Assembly: GCA_017634275.1 (NCBI GenBank)
Contig: JAGBNQ010000028.1
Location: 1 to 55,438 of the forward strand
Reading direction: 5' to 3'
From: Ruminococcus sp.
Lineage (GTDB): Bacteria; Bacillota; Clostridia; Oscillospirales; Ruminococcaceae
DNA: 55,438 nt
Shown here: piece after piece, positions 1 through 7,629 of the stretch
Position numbering within the stretch: the stretch's first letter is position 1
Layout of the letters: every line of letters begins with the position of its first letter
Position numbers and translations under genes: made by a program
Notes under the pieces: model-generated
The model's input: only the letters and a program-made list of their open reading frames with translations
Databases searched by the model: none
What the model was told of the DNA's origin: nothing

Positions 1-1
1 A

Positions 2-181
2 AACTTGCTTGGATTTACGAAACTTTTGCTGTGGGTTTTAGAGGATAATTGGAGTGCAAGAAGGTTCTATGAAAAAAATGGTTTTTGGTGTTCTAATGAA
101 TATATGACTGATAATATCGGTGGAAAAGATCTTCGGGAAATAATGTATACTTTTCCTGTTCAAAATTCTGATTTAGCTTAG
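2..181 (+). CDS. GNAT family N-acetyltransferase, 3' end only
   Basis: This is the C-terminal 59 codons of a gene whose start lies before the window. The frame starting at base 2 is open to the TAG at 179-181. It reads ...LWVLEDNWSARRFYEKNGF..., which is the typical acetyl-CoA-fold C-terminal motif of GNAT acetyltransferases (the conserved N-x-x-A-x-x-F-Y-x-K-x-G-F segment). The acceptor substrate cannot be told from the fragment. It is followed by a perfect 11-bp hairpin that separates it from the oppositely oriented yfcE-like gene. Confidence 0.75.
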   Translation, partial: NLLGFTKLLLWVLEDNWSARRFYEKNGFWCSNEYMTDNIGGKDLREIMYTFPVQNSDLA

Positions 182-200
182 CAACATAAATATGCACAAT

Positions 201-230
201 GCCCCTGAGTGCTTTGTAACACTCAGGGGC
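201..230. terminator. Hairpin between convergent genes
   Basis: A perfect 11-bp inverted repeat (gcccctgagtg / cactcaggggc) with an 8-nt loop lies between the GNAT fragment and the convergent yfcE-like gene. The T tract is poor on both strands, so termination is inferred from position and stem strength. Confidence 0.6.
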
Positions 231-274
231 AAAACTTCTATATAGGTATCTGTCTTATCTTCCCGAGGGTGATT

Positions 275-787
275 TTATATATCAATATGTGTGAACACGC
301 CGTTTTCATAGATGACAGCGCTGTGTGATGAGCCGTTTTTGGGGATAGATACAGAACCCGGGTTTACGGCAAGAAAAATTCCGTGCAAAGCATTCTCGGG
401 GATATGCGTATGTCCGTAGACAAGCACATCGCCCTCACAAAGCGCAGGAGGTGAATCGGGAGAGAATTTATGGCCGTGAGTAAGAAACATTCGTGTATCA
501 CCGTCAAAGAGCCATGCATAATCTGCCATTATCGGAAAATCAAGCACCATCTGGTCAACCTCGGTATCGCAGTTGCCGCGAACGCAGATGATTTTATCCT
601 TTAATGGGTTTAACAAGGCTATGACCTCCTTCGGGGCATATTCCTCGGGGAGATCGTTTCTCGGGCCGTGATAGAGAATATCGCCCAAAAGCACGAGCCG
701 CTCGGCACCGCTTTTATCAAATGCATCAAGCATTCTCCTGCACCACTTGGCAGAGCCGTGTATATCAGATGCTATAAATAATCTCAT
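275..787 (-). CDS. yfcE: YfcE/MJ0936-type metallophosphodiesterase
   Basis: A 170-residue calcineurin-like phosphoesterase of the small YfcE type, expected to hydrolyse phosphodiester bonds with two divalent metals in the cytoplasm; the natural substrate is unknown for the family. Metal-binding motifs are all present: D8-x-H10, GD at 35-36, GNCD at 71-74, THGH at 103-106 and GHTH at 125-128. Length is close to the usual 160-185 residues. The ATG at 787 overlaps the stop of the upstream SGNH hydrolase gene by 4 nt (ATGA), so the two are translationally coupled and share a promoter near 1890. There is no signal peptide. The family assignment is firm, the physiological role is not. Confidence 0.9.
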   Translation of the reverse strand: MRLFIASDIHGSAKWCRRMLDAFDKSGAERLVLLGDILYHGPRNDLPEEYAPKEVIALLNPLKDKIICVRGNCDTEVDQMVLDFPIMADYAWLFDGDTRMFLTHGHKFSPDSPPALCEGDVLVYGHTHIPENALHGIFLAVNPGSVSIPKNGSSHSAVIYENGVFTHIDI

Positions 788-1833
788 TTGCTGCCTGCCC
801 TCTTTCTTGCAAAAATAAATGTGGCAACTACAGCCCCCACAAGCACCGCTCCCCCACCGATAAGCAGCAGCGTCTTGGCGGACGTGCCTTCACTATCGTT
901 ATCATCTTCGGGCTCGGCCTGCGCAGGCTCGGCCTTTGGCTTTTCTACCTCTACCGTATAGCTTGTCTGCCTGATAAGCTTATCAAGCGTTTCATATATC
1001 TTTTTATGCCCGTCAGCATTCGGGTGAATATCTACCTTTTTTATATTGGTAAGAGTATCGCCATGCCCCGAGAAAGCCTCGTAGATATCGGCGACCGTAT
1101 AATTATCCTCGCCCTTTTCATTTGCAGCATTCTGAAGTATCTGCTCATTTAGCCCCGTTATCTTGCTCTTGACAAAGGCTATAAAAAGCTTTGGCTTTTC
1201 GGTGGTGTCCATAGGGTTATAGACCGTTTGCAGTATCACCCTTGCATCGGAAATGCTGTTTATATAGGAAAACATCTCCTTAAGATTTTCGCCGTAGGCC
1301 GCAATTTTCTCATCAAGTACCTTTGAAAGCCCCGAATAGACCTCGATGATATTGGTAAGAGAATGCTCCTCAAGCAGTTCCTTAAAGCTGATGCCGTATT
1401 CTGTGTTTTCCGTGAAAAAGCCGTAGAGAGTATGCAGAAGGTCATTTCCGCCGATAGAGATAAGAATAAGATCTCTGTCCTTTAAAAGGCTGTCATATTC
1501 GCCTTTTTTAAGAGAGTCAAGAAGTTCATCGGAGGTCTGCCCGTCAATTGCCTTATTGACAAAATCCTCCTTGCCGACCTTAAGCTCGCTCTCAAAATCG
1601 GCTTTTAGCATATTTGAGTAGCTCATGGTATTTTCTCTGCCCTTATCATACCCGTCAAGCCCATAGCCCGTAGCAATTGAGTCACCTATTACAAGCACCT
1701 TTTCGGGAACAGGCGAGTCGATATAATCATATTCCTTATCATCGGCAAAAGCTAAAACATTACTGCTTACAAACAGCCCTGCCGATAAAAGAAAAGCCGT
1801 GATACGTCTGAGATGTGAATTTTTTAATAGCAT
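784..1833 (-). CDS. Secreted membrane-anchored SGNH/GDSL hydrolase
   Basis: A 349-residue exported SGNH-superfamily esterase/lipase. An N-terminal signal peptide occupies roughly residues 8-31. Block I is GDSIATG with the likely nucleophile Ser52; block III is GGND at 128-131; block V is D268-I-H270, giving the Ser-Asp-His triad. Residues about 295-320 are a charged Pro/Glu/Asp-rich stalk and residues about 320-343 a single membrane helix followed by a short Arg/Lys tail, so the enzyme should be tethered on the outer face of the cytoplasmic membrane. Such enzymes deacylate lipids, carbohydrates or cell-wall polymers; the substrate is not evident. First gene of a two-gene operon with the yfcE-like gene. 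Confidence 0.85.
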   Translation of the reverse strand: MLLKNSHLRRITAFLLSAGLFVSSNVLAFADDKEYDYIDSPVPEKVLVIGDSIATGYGLDGYDKGRENTMSYSNMLKADFESELKVGKEDFVNKAIDGQTSDELLDSLKKGEYDSLLKDRDLILISIGGNDLLHTLYGFFTENTEYGISFKELLEEHSLTNIIEVYSGLSKVLDEKIAAYGENLKEMFSYINSISDARVILQTVYNPMDTTEKPKLFIAFVKSKITGLNEQILQNAANEKGEDNYTVADIYEAFSGHGDTLTNIKKVDIHPNADGHKKIYETLDKLIRQTSYTVEVEKPKAEPAQAEPEDDNDSEGTSAKTLLLIGGGAVLVGAVVATFIFARKRAGSK

Positions 1834-1875
1834 TATCTATCACCTTTCTTAAAATCCAACAATAGATCTATTTAT

Positions 1876-1904
1876 ATTATAGCATACAAGAGTGAAAAAT
1901 ACAA
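1876..1904 (-). promoter_or_regulatory. Sigma-A promoter for the SGNH hydrolase-yfcE operon
   Basis: On the minus strand TTGTAT (1904-1899), a 17-nt spacer and TATAAT (1881-1876), preceded by TGC, i.e. an extended -10. Transcription would start near 1869, about 35 nt before the ATG at 1833. Confidence 0.65.
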
Positions 1905-2068
1905 CAATCCGCCTTAAATTTTTATTTATGTAAAATATTAAAGTATATCAAAAATATCGTAATAACCATAAATTGTAAGATATCAACTAAAGCCCGCTTG
2001 GATTTTGTGTAATTATAATACATTTACCTATAATTTGTAAACAATATAATTTACTTCATACAAAACCC

Positions 2069-2097
2069 TTGACATTTTTTAATTGTTGTGTTATTAT
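2069..2097 (+). promoter_or_regulatory. Sigma-A promoter for the AraC gene
   Basis: TTGACA at 2069-2074, 17-nt spacer, TATTAT at 2092-2097. The start would be near 2104, giving a leader of about 50 nt before the ATG at 2157, which is preceded by an AAAGGG ribosome binding site. Confidence 0.75.
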
Positions 2098-2156
2098 AAA
2101 ATAGGATAATATGAAACGTGAGTATTAATTTTTTAACACAGAAAGGGTGACAGAAA

Positions 2157-2987
2157 ATGACCGATTATTGCTACCCCGTCCTCGGTGAAGAGGCAGGCCT
2201 GCCAATGTATGTACTCGGTGCGGGTGCAAGGGATCAGGAGTTTCATTTTATCAGAGAAACGGGCTACCCTAACGATCAGATCATTTATTGCGTAAGAGGA
2301 AACGGAGTATTAAAGCTTGACGGAGAAAGCTATGAGATAGATGCAGGCACGGGCTTTTTTCTGCCCGAGGGCAAGCCGCACGAATACTACCCCACTGAGG
2401 ATATATGGGAAACACATTGGGTGACTTTTGCAGGAAATGAGGTAAGCAACATCTTAGGCTTTATCAAGCTTGACAAGGCGCGCGTGTTTACAATTCACGA
2501 CTTAAACCAGCTTGATGCCATATTCAAGAAAATGCTCTACCTTATGAAAACAAATTACTATTACTGCGGAATACAATGCTCGGTGCTGTTATATCAGTTT
2601 TTTATGGAGCTGCACAGAGTAGTAAATCTGCAAAACGGCTCGCAGGAGAGTCAGAAATTAAACCAGTTAGCGCCCGTAATGGAATACATCGACAAGAACT
2701 ACAAAAACGACATTACTCTTGTAGAGCTTGCCGACCTTGTAGACCTTTCTCCGCAGTATTTATGCAGGCTTTTCAAGGAGTGCTTAAGCATTCGTCCGTT
2801 TGAATACCTTGCAAGAAAGCGCGTTCAGCAGGCAAAGATACTGCTATTAGAAGGCAAGTGGAACATAAACGAGATAGCCTCAATGGTAGGCTATAACGAT
2901 TGCAGCTATTTCTGCGCGGTGTTCAAAAGGCATGAAATGCTCTCGCCTGCGGAATTCCGCAGCTTGCACAGAAAGGCAAATAAGTAA
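2157..2987 (+). CDS. AraC-family transcriptional regulator with cupin sensor
   Basis: A 276-residue cytoplasmic regulator. Residues about 15-100 form an AraC-type cupin (ligand-binding beta-barrel, with GNGVLKLDGE and a LPEGKPHEYYP segment containing the conserved proline and histidine), and residues about 175-272 form two helix-turn-helix motifs of the AraC/XylS DNA-binding domain (LVELADLVDLSPQYLCRLFK and the second helix set INEIASMVGYNDCSYFCAVF). Such proteins usually control sugar or oligosaccharide genes, but no such gene is adjacent here: it stands alone with its own promoter and a strong terminator at 3028. Its targets must be elsewhere, and the ligand is unknown. Confidence 0.88.
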   Translation: MTDYCYPVLGEEAGLPMYVLGAGARDQEFHFIRETGYPNDQIIYCVRGNGVLKLDGESYEIDAGTGFFLPEGKPHEYYPTEDIWETHWVTFAGNEVSNILGFIKLDKARVFTIHDLNQLDAIFKKMLYLMKTNYYYCGIQCSVLLYQFFMELHRVVNLQNGSQESQKLNQLAPVMEYIDKNYKNDITLVELADLVDLSPQYLCRLFKECLSIRPFEYLARKRVQQAKILLLEGKWNINEIASMVGYNDCSYFCAVFKRHEMLSPAEFRSLHRKANK

Positions 2988-3027
2988 GCCCCACTTAATC
3001 AAAGGGGCAGCACAAAGAGATACTATG

Positions 3028-3057
3028 GCTGCGCAGAAAATGCTCTGCGCAGCTTTT
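3028..3057 (+). terminator. Rho-independent terminator after the AraC gene
   Basis: Perfect 9-bp stem gctgcgcag / ctgcgcagc (3028-3036 with 3045-3053), 8-nt loop, then TTTT. It insulates the AraC gene from the ECF sigma operon. Confidence 0.85.
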
Positions 3058-3160
3058 GCTGTTTATTTACGCTCTTGCTTGCAAAAAAATTTTATAGTCC
3101 TGCACAATTCTGCGCATTTCATTCGTATATATATTAAGGATACTGAAAGGAGGGGAGCTT

Positions 3161-3637
3161 GTGGACAGGCAGCGAATGGCTTTGATATATGAAGACTATG
3201 CCGAAACAGTCACAAGGGCTGCGTGGCACTACACGGGCAGCCTGCATACTGCGCAGGACTGCGCTGAAGAGGCCTTTCTTCGCCTTATGCGGCAGGAGGA
3301 TATGGAGGATTCTCACATTCTCCCGTGGCTGATAAGAACGGCGGTCAATGTTGCTAAGGACACGCTAAAAGCTCACGAACATAGCCGCACAGTTCCCCTT
3401 GACGAGCTATCGTGCGCAGTCACCGACGACGAGCTTACCCTTTCGGAGCGTGCCGCTATGAGGGCTATGCTCTCACTTGATGAGCGCTACAGACTTCCGC
3501 TTTATCTGCACTTAGCGCAGGGCTATACGATAATAGAAACGGCAAAGCTGCTCGGGAAGGGTATGAACACTACCGCATCGCTGATAAGGCGAGGGAAAAA
3601 GCTTTTGCAAAAGGCTTACGAAAAGGAGGGATTCTGA
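3161..3637 (+). CDS. ECF-type RNA polymerase sigma factor
   Basis: A 158-residue sigma-70 family protein of the extracytoplasmic function type. Region 2 covers residues about 5-65 (the FLRLMR segment and the following helices that bind core RNA polymerase and the -10 element), and region 4 about 105-155, ending in a basic recognition helix (LIRRGKKLLQKAY). The start is a GTG at 3161 placed 3-5 nt after an AAAGGAGGGGAG Shine-Dalgarno. The stop overlaps the next ATG by one base (TGATG), so it is coupled to the anti-sigma-like membrane protein, the usual arrangement for membrane-stress responses. The genes under its control are probably this operon, but no clear ECF promoter was recognised upstream. 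Confidence 0.87.
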   Translation: MDRQRMALIYEDYAETVTRAAWHYTGSLHTAQDCAEEAFLRLMRQEDMEDSHILPWLIRTAVNVAKDTLKAHEHSRTVPLDELSCAVTDDELTLSERAAMRAMLSLDERYRLPLYLHLAQGYTIIETAKLLGKGMNTTASLIRRGKKLLQKAYEKEGF

Positions 3638-4518
3638 TGCGGAAAAATAATGCGGTGAACAGCTATATCAGCGGCGTAAAAAAGCTCAGCGCCCGTGAAA
3701 ACCCTTTTGCTGATGATGTTACTGATGACAGCCCTATCAACAGCAAGCGTGAAATAACGCACAAAGCCGCTTATGTCCGTCCGCAGCTCGGGGTATTTGC
3801 GGCTGCTGCGGTGCTGATCGTTTTTGTATCATTCGGGGCGGTAATACTTGGTAATCGCATAGGAAAAGACAGCCCTGCGACAGACAGTTTTGAAAGCACA
3901 GCACCCTCAAGTGAAGAAAACTATTTTCCCTACGATGATACAAATTCAAATGAAACACCTGCCGTAAATAAGTTTACAGATGCTAAAGATGCGATAAATG
4001 CCTACCGTGAGACCGATCGTCAGGCACAGGAGATACTTTGTGACTTTGACCGACAGATAGAAACTGCGCAGGATATAGATATGTTAAGAAATGATGTGCT
4101 TACTAAGCTTATGCCGCTTGCAAATACAAGTAACTCGGCTGTGGAATATCTCAAAAGCGTTGATGTGAGCGTACTGCTGCTTGATGTTTACAGACACGAG
4201 GGCGACGAGGCTTATTATCTTGAAATTTTCAACGGCTTAAATCAAAAAATCACACTTTCCGAGGAGGCCGAGGTGAATAACAACATCACGGGTGAGAAAT
4301 ACACAAACGCAAGGCTTGACGAGCCCACAGCAATTGAATCAAAAAGCATTACCGAGATAAGGCTGCTGCCCGATAAGCCGCTTGTAGGTGAGCTTAATGT
4401 GAAATTCGCAGCAGATGACGGTGACGGAGTTATTTTTGATTTTGATTTTTCCGAGACCGTAACTACTCTAAGCCGTGAGCGGATAGCAGAGCTTACAAAA
4501 ATGCTTGGCAAAGAATAA
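3637..4518 (+). CDS. Single-pass membrane protein, probable anti-sigma factor
   Basis: A 293-residue protein with a cytoplasmic N-terminus of about 48 residues, one membrane helix at about 51-72 (GVFAAAAVLIVFVSFGAVIL), and an acidic extracellular domain of about 220 residues starting with a Ser/Asn/Glu-rich linker. This topology, the one-base overlap with the ECF sigma gene and the good AAAAGGAGGG site indicate a cognate anti-sigma factor that would hold the sigma factor at the membrane. There is no HxxxCxxC zinc anti-sigma motif in the N-terminal part, so it does not belong to the common zinc-binding class. The outer domain is not recognised. Function is inferred from position and topology. 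Confidence 0.65.
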   Translation: MRKNNAVNSYISGVKKLSARENPFADDVTDDSPINSKREITHKAAYVRPQLGVFAAAAVLIVFVSFGAVILGNRIGKDSPATDSFESTAPSSEENYFPYDDTNSNETPAVNKFTDAKDAINAYRETDRQAQEILCDFDRQIETAQDIDMLRNDVLTKLMPLANTSNSAVEYLKSVDVSVLLLDVYRHEGDEAYYLEIFNGLNQKITLSEEAEVNNNITGEKYTNARLDEPTAIESKSITEIRLLPDKPLVGELNVKFAADDGDGVIFDFDFSETVTTLSRERIAELTKMLGKE

Positions 4519-4529
4519 TGCACAATTTT

Positions 4530-4568
4530 CGCCCCTTCATTCGTATTAAGAATGAGGGGGCGGTTTTT
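4530..4568 (+). terminator. Hairpin plus T tract at the permease start (putative attenuator)
   Basis: A 13-bp stem with one G-T wobble (4530-4542 with 4550-4562), 7-nt loop, followed by GTTTTT at 4563-4568, i.e. the form of an intrinsic terminator. It sits inside the operon. Its 3' arm contains the GAGGGGG ribosome binding site of the GTG start at 4569, so pairing would both end transcription and hide the site. Confidence 0.6.
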
Positions 4569-5726
4569 GTGTCTTATGTTTTTAAGAACCTGAAAAACTT
4601 TATTCATTGTGAGCGGCTTATTTTTATTGTGGCGGTGGTGTGCATTATAGCATCGTCTTTTATCGTGAACTTTTCCTATGGGCTGTACTATAACTACAGC
4701 GTTAAGATAACCGAGGCGGAGATCGACACCAAAGACCTTGACACCTCTATTGCAGAGGGTGTGACGCTTACCAAAGGAGAGCTGCAAAGCTATGCCGAGG
4801 CGCTTGATGAAAAGACACTTAACGGCATGACCGTTATTTACACCGCTGCAAGGATACCCGAATTTGCCGACGAAACGACCTACGGCCCTATGGCAATGAG
4901 GTTCGTTATCCATAATGGCAGCTACGGGATATGCGAGGTCACAAAGGAAAACTACGAGCGGCACGGCTTAATATCCTCGGGCAGATACATAACAAACGAG
5001 GAGGAATCAGCAGGCAGCCTTTGTGCATTGATGTGGGGCGAGAGTGAGGATAGCTGGAACGAGGCAGGCGAAATGATCAGAAACCCCGACGGAACTGTAA
5101 GGCTGTTCGGTAAGGATTACAAGGTCGTCGGCACATATAGAGGCGGCATGGGAACACCTATCGTGCCGTTTCTGACCGTCCCGAATGACCTTGTGCTGAG
5201 CGAGATAGGGTTCAGTTTTGAGAAGAACATCACACGCTCTGCCTATGATGATATGGTAAAAAAGGCGGAGCTTATCGTTCCCGGGAAGATAGTTTTCCCC
5301 GAGCTTGAATTCCCCGACAATGACACTATAGCTGTGTATAACAATATGCTCTCGGTGTCGCTCGTGCTGTCGGTCATCTCGGTGGCAAACTTTGCGCTGC
5401 TGTTCTGGTTCATTCTGCAAAAGCGGCAGCGCAGACTTGCGATAATGCGTATAAGCGGCTGCACAAGACTGAGGGCGGCGCTTATGTATCTGTGTGAATG
5501 CAGCCTGCTTGTGCTGCCCTGCTATGCGGTGGGGGCGGTACTTAATATGCTGCTTTGCAGATATGTTTTCGGCAAGGCGTTTGAGTTTTTCGCGCAGGCC
5601 TACAGCCCGAGGGTATATCTGACGATATTCGGGGTATATGCACTTTCCTTTGCGGTGATAACGCTGATAATGGTAATTGCCGCCGTGAGAAAAACGCTTA
5701 TATGCAGCTTAAAGGAGGCGGTATGA
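4569..5726 (+). CDS. ABC transporter permease, FtsX-like (first of two)
   Basis: A membrane protein of 385 residues from the GTG at 4569. That start follows GAGGGGG by 9 nt and gives the normal short basic N-terminus (VSYVFKNLKNF) before the first helix (LIFIVAVVCIIASSFIVNF). The longer reading from an ATG at 4518 adds 17 residues encoded by the hairpin and overlaps the previous stop by one base. Architecture: one N-terminal membrane helix, an extracellular domain of about 230 residues, then three C-terminal helices (about 270-385), as in MacB/FtsX-type permeases that do not translocate through a channel but transmit force. With the next gene it should form the membrane part of one exporter or stress-sensing complex. 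Confidence 0.8.
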   Translation: MSYVFKNLKNFIHCERLIFIVAVVCIIASSFIVNFSYGLYYNYSVKITEAEIDTKDLDTSIAEGVTLTKGELQSYAEALDEKTLNGMTVIYTAARIPEFADETTYGPMAMRFVIHNGSYGICEVTKENYERHGLISSGRYITNEEESAGSLCALMWGESEDSWNEAGEMIRNPDGTVRLFGKDYKVVGTYRGGMGTPIVPFLTVPNDLVLSEIGFSFEKNITRSAYDDMVKKAELIVPGKIVFPELEFPDNDTIAVYNNMLSVSLVLSVISVANFALLFWFILQKRQRRLAIMRISGCTRLRAALMYLCECSLLVLPCYAVGAVLNMLLCRYVFGKAFEFFAQAYSPRVYLTIFGVYALSFAVITLIMVIAAVRKTLICSLKEAV

Positions 5727-5727
5727 T

Positions 5728-6957
5728 ATGCTTTGGAGTACAGCGCTAAAGGAGATAAAACGGCACCTTGTAATGAATTTATTGATCTTCATTGAGCTTG
5801 CGGTCACGGTGATACTTGTGTCTGTTATGGTAACATCGGTGATGATTAGATACAAATACTACGCCCCGTTCAAGGATCTGTACAGCTCCGAGGGGCTTTA
5901 CTGCGAGTTCACAAAGGCAGCATCAACGGGTGCTGCTTTTACCTCAATGGAGGAATTTCTTGACGGTGAGGATATTTTTCCCTTTCTCTCATCGCCTGAA
6001 ACGATCGTCTGCTCGGACAGTGTAATGGCGTTCCCAATGAACGGGAATGAGAGCATACAAAGCAAGTGCTACAGCTACAATGATGAGCTGATAAGCAGGT
6101 ACACCCCCGAACTGGCAGAGGGGGAATGGTTTGATATTTCTAATTCGGGCGACACTATAGAAGTGGTCATTTCCGAAAACGAAAATGGCTGGAGTGTCGG
6201 AGATGTTATCCCCGTGCAGTTTGCCTGCAAGGGGTGGGACGGACAGTTAGATGTGAAGATAATCGGAATGCTTAAAAAAGGCACAAAGCTGCCGTGCATA
6301 ACCCATGAACACACGGGTGATAGCAACTCAAATATGGTCTTTTCAGAATACGACATTGAAGAAAACGATTGTCCGCTTTTGCTGTTTTCCTACTCGCAGC
6401 TTAAAGCAAGAAACGTTTTTCAGTCGATAAACTGCGCATTCATAAAGTACAAGGACAGCACCTCTGCCGAGGCTTTGCTTGACGATCAGAAAAAAATAAC
6501 ACGCTTTGGCGGCGTGTTCTCGGCAACTCTCTCCGAGATAAACGATAACAGCATAAGCTATTTCAAGGTGCAGATTTTTAATTATCTGCCTATTATCATT
6601 GTGGTACTGATACTGACGCTTGTGAGCAGCATCAGCATAACCGCCCTTTCAACCCGACGCAGGCTGCACGATTACGGGATATACTTTCTCTGCGGTCTGA
6701 AATGGAAAAGCTGCTGTCTGGTAAACCTGTTCTGGGCATTAATGGTAGAGTGTGCCGCTGTCATAGCCGCAGCGATGTTTATCACATTCTCGGGCACGCT
6801 GCCGCTGATCGGGAAGATAACAGTTTTGCCGAATATATGGACGATCTCGGCGGCTGCCGCGGTGCTGTTGATATTCACAGCCGGCTCGATGCTGATGCCG
6901 CTTATAATAATAGGAAACAGCACTCCGAAGGAAATACTTTCAAGAGGTGACGCATAA
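5728..6957 (+). CDS. ABC transporter permease, FtsX-like (second of two)
   Basis: A 409-residue membrane protein with the same plan as its neighbour: an N-terminal helix (LLIFIELAVTVILVSVMVTSVM), an extracellular domain of about 240 residues, and three C-terminal helices with the typical FtsX-domain start (PIIIVVLILTLVSSISITALS...RRRLHDYGIYFLCGLKWKSC). The ATG at 5728 follows AAAGGAGGCGG by 6-7 nt and comes one base after the first permease stop. Two such permeases normally work with one cytoplasmic ATPase encoded directly beside them. Here the ATPase gene is reduced to a stub starting inside this gene's stop codon, so the pair either uses an ATPase encoded elsewhere or is no longer functional. 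Confidence 0.82.
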   Translation: MLWSTALKEIKRHLVMNLLIFIELAVTVILVSVMVTSVMIRYKYYAPFKDLYSSEGLYCEFTKAASTGAAFTSMEEFLDGEDIFPFLSSPETIVCSDSVMAFPMNGNESIQSKCYSYNDELISRYTPELAEGEWFDISNSGDTIEVVISENENGWSVGDVIPVQFACKGWDGQLDVKIIGMLKKGTKLPCITHEHTGDSNSNMVFSEYDIEENDCPLLLFSYSQLKARNVFQSINCAFIKYKDSTSAEALLDDQKKITRFGGVFSATLSEINDNSISYFKVQIFNYLPIIIVVLILTLVSSISITALSTRRRLHDYGIYFLCGLKWKSCCLVNLFWALMVECAAVIAAAMFITFSGTLPLIGKITVLPNIWTISAAAAVLLIFTAGSMLMPLIIIGNSTPKEILSRGDA

Positions 6958-7013
6958 TGATAAAGATCGAAAACGTAACGAAGATATATAAGCCAAAGCA
7001 CAAAACGAGTTAA
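6957..7013 (+). pseudogene. 18-codon remnant of an ABC transporter ATPase gene
   Basis: The ATG at 6957 overlaps the permease stop (TAATG) and encodes MIKIENVTKIYKPKHKTS before a TAA. This is a standard N-terminus of a MacB/LolD-type ABC ATPase (I-x-N-V-T-K-I-Y-K), but the Walker A, signature and Walker B parts are absent. A bidirectional terminator begins 14 bases after the stop, leaving no room for the rest of the gene, and no ATPase sequence continues in another frame. This looks like a 3' deletion that fused the stub to the terminator. Confidence 0.7.
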
Positions 7014-7026
7014 GGCCGAGCATAAA

Positions 7027-7062
7027 AAAGCACCCCGATGTCAAATAACATCAAGGTGCTTT
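7027..7062. terminator. Bidirectional terminator
   Basis: Stem AAAGCACC / GGTGCTTT (7027-7034 with 7055-7062) with an inner GATGT/ACATC stem after a 2x2 mismatch. On the minus strand it is followed by a run of T (complement of 7024-7029). It ends the permease operon from the left and the flavodoxin gene from the right. Confidence 0.8.
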
Positions 7063-7125
7063 GATCAGCTGTTTAGTTGTTAGTTTAAATACTTTTTGTA
7101 ACTATCCGCCCATATCGTGAGAATA

Positions 7126-7605
7126 TTACATATAAGTCTTAGCAAAGCTTTCGACCTCATTCTTTTCAAATCTGCCCGAGAAAACCTTTCCCTCGATGAT
7201 CTCTGTATCGGGGGAAACGCTGTTTTTAAGGTAAGAAACAGTTTTACCAAAGCCCGAGCCGCCCGAAGTGGCAAACAGAACTATCCGCTTGCCCGAGAAA
7301 TCATTAGCCTCAAGGAAAGTGTTTACAATAGTCGGGGCAATATACCACCATAAAGGGAAACCTACAAAAACCGTATCAACACCCGTCAGGTCAAGCTTTT
7401 CATTAGCTATTTCGGGGCGCGAGGTTTTATCGCTCATTTCAAGAGTAGTGCGCGATTCCTTATTGCGCCAGTTAAGATCCTCTCTTGTATAAGCGACCTT
7501 CGGGGTTATCTCAACAAGAGGTGAAGAAAGTGCATCTGCAATTATCTGTGCTGTATTTTTAGTAACGCCGCCTGCCGAAAAGCAAGCTACAAGGTATTTA
7601 GACAT
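7126..7605 (-). CDS. Flavodoxin-like protein
   Basis: A 159-residue cytoplasmic flavodoxin-fold protein. The N-terminal strand and phosphate loop (LVACFSAGGVTKNTA, residues about 4-18) bind the FMN phosphate; FPLWWYIAPTIVNTFLE (about 82-98) and the TSGGSGFG loop (about 113-120) line the isoalloxazine ring, as in the small flavodoxin group found next to oxidoreductases in clostridia. It would carry electrons for an unidentified partner. It lies 24 nt after the chemoreceptor gene on the same strand and probably shares its transcript, though no functional link is evident. Terminator at 7027-7062. Confidence 0.85.
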   Translation of the reverse strand: MSKYLVACFSAGGVTKNTAQIIADALSSPLVEITPKVAYTREDLNWRNKESRTTLEMSDKTSRPEIANEKLDLTGVDTVFVGFPLWWYIAPTIVNTFLEANDFSGKRIVLFATSGGSGFGKTVSYLKNSVSPDTEIIEGKVFSGRFEKNEVESFAKTYM

Positions 7606-7629
7606 ATATAACCAATTCCTTTCAGTTTA

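Larger units (their letters stand above)
1834..2156. other. AT-rich divergent intergenic region
   Basis: About 320 bases of strongly AT-rich DNA between the leftward SGNH operon and the rightward AraC gene. It holds the two promoters listed separately. No open reading frame or structured RNA was recognised in the middle part (about 1905-2065). Confidence 0.6.

Noticed and set aside
4242-4964. Long minus-strand open frame of 240 codons opposite the anti-sigma and permease genes
   Set aside because: It overlaps two well supported genes on the other strand, has no ribosome site, and its residue composition is that of an antisense shadow.
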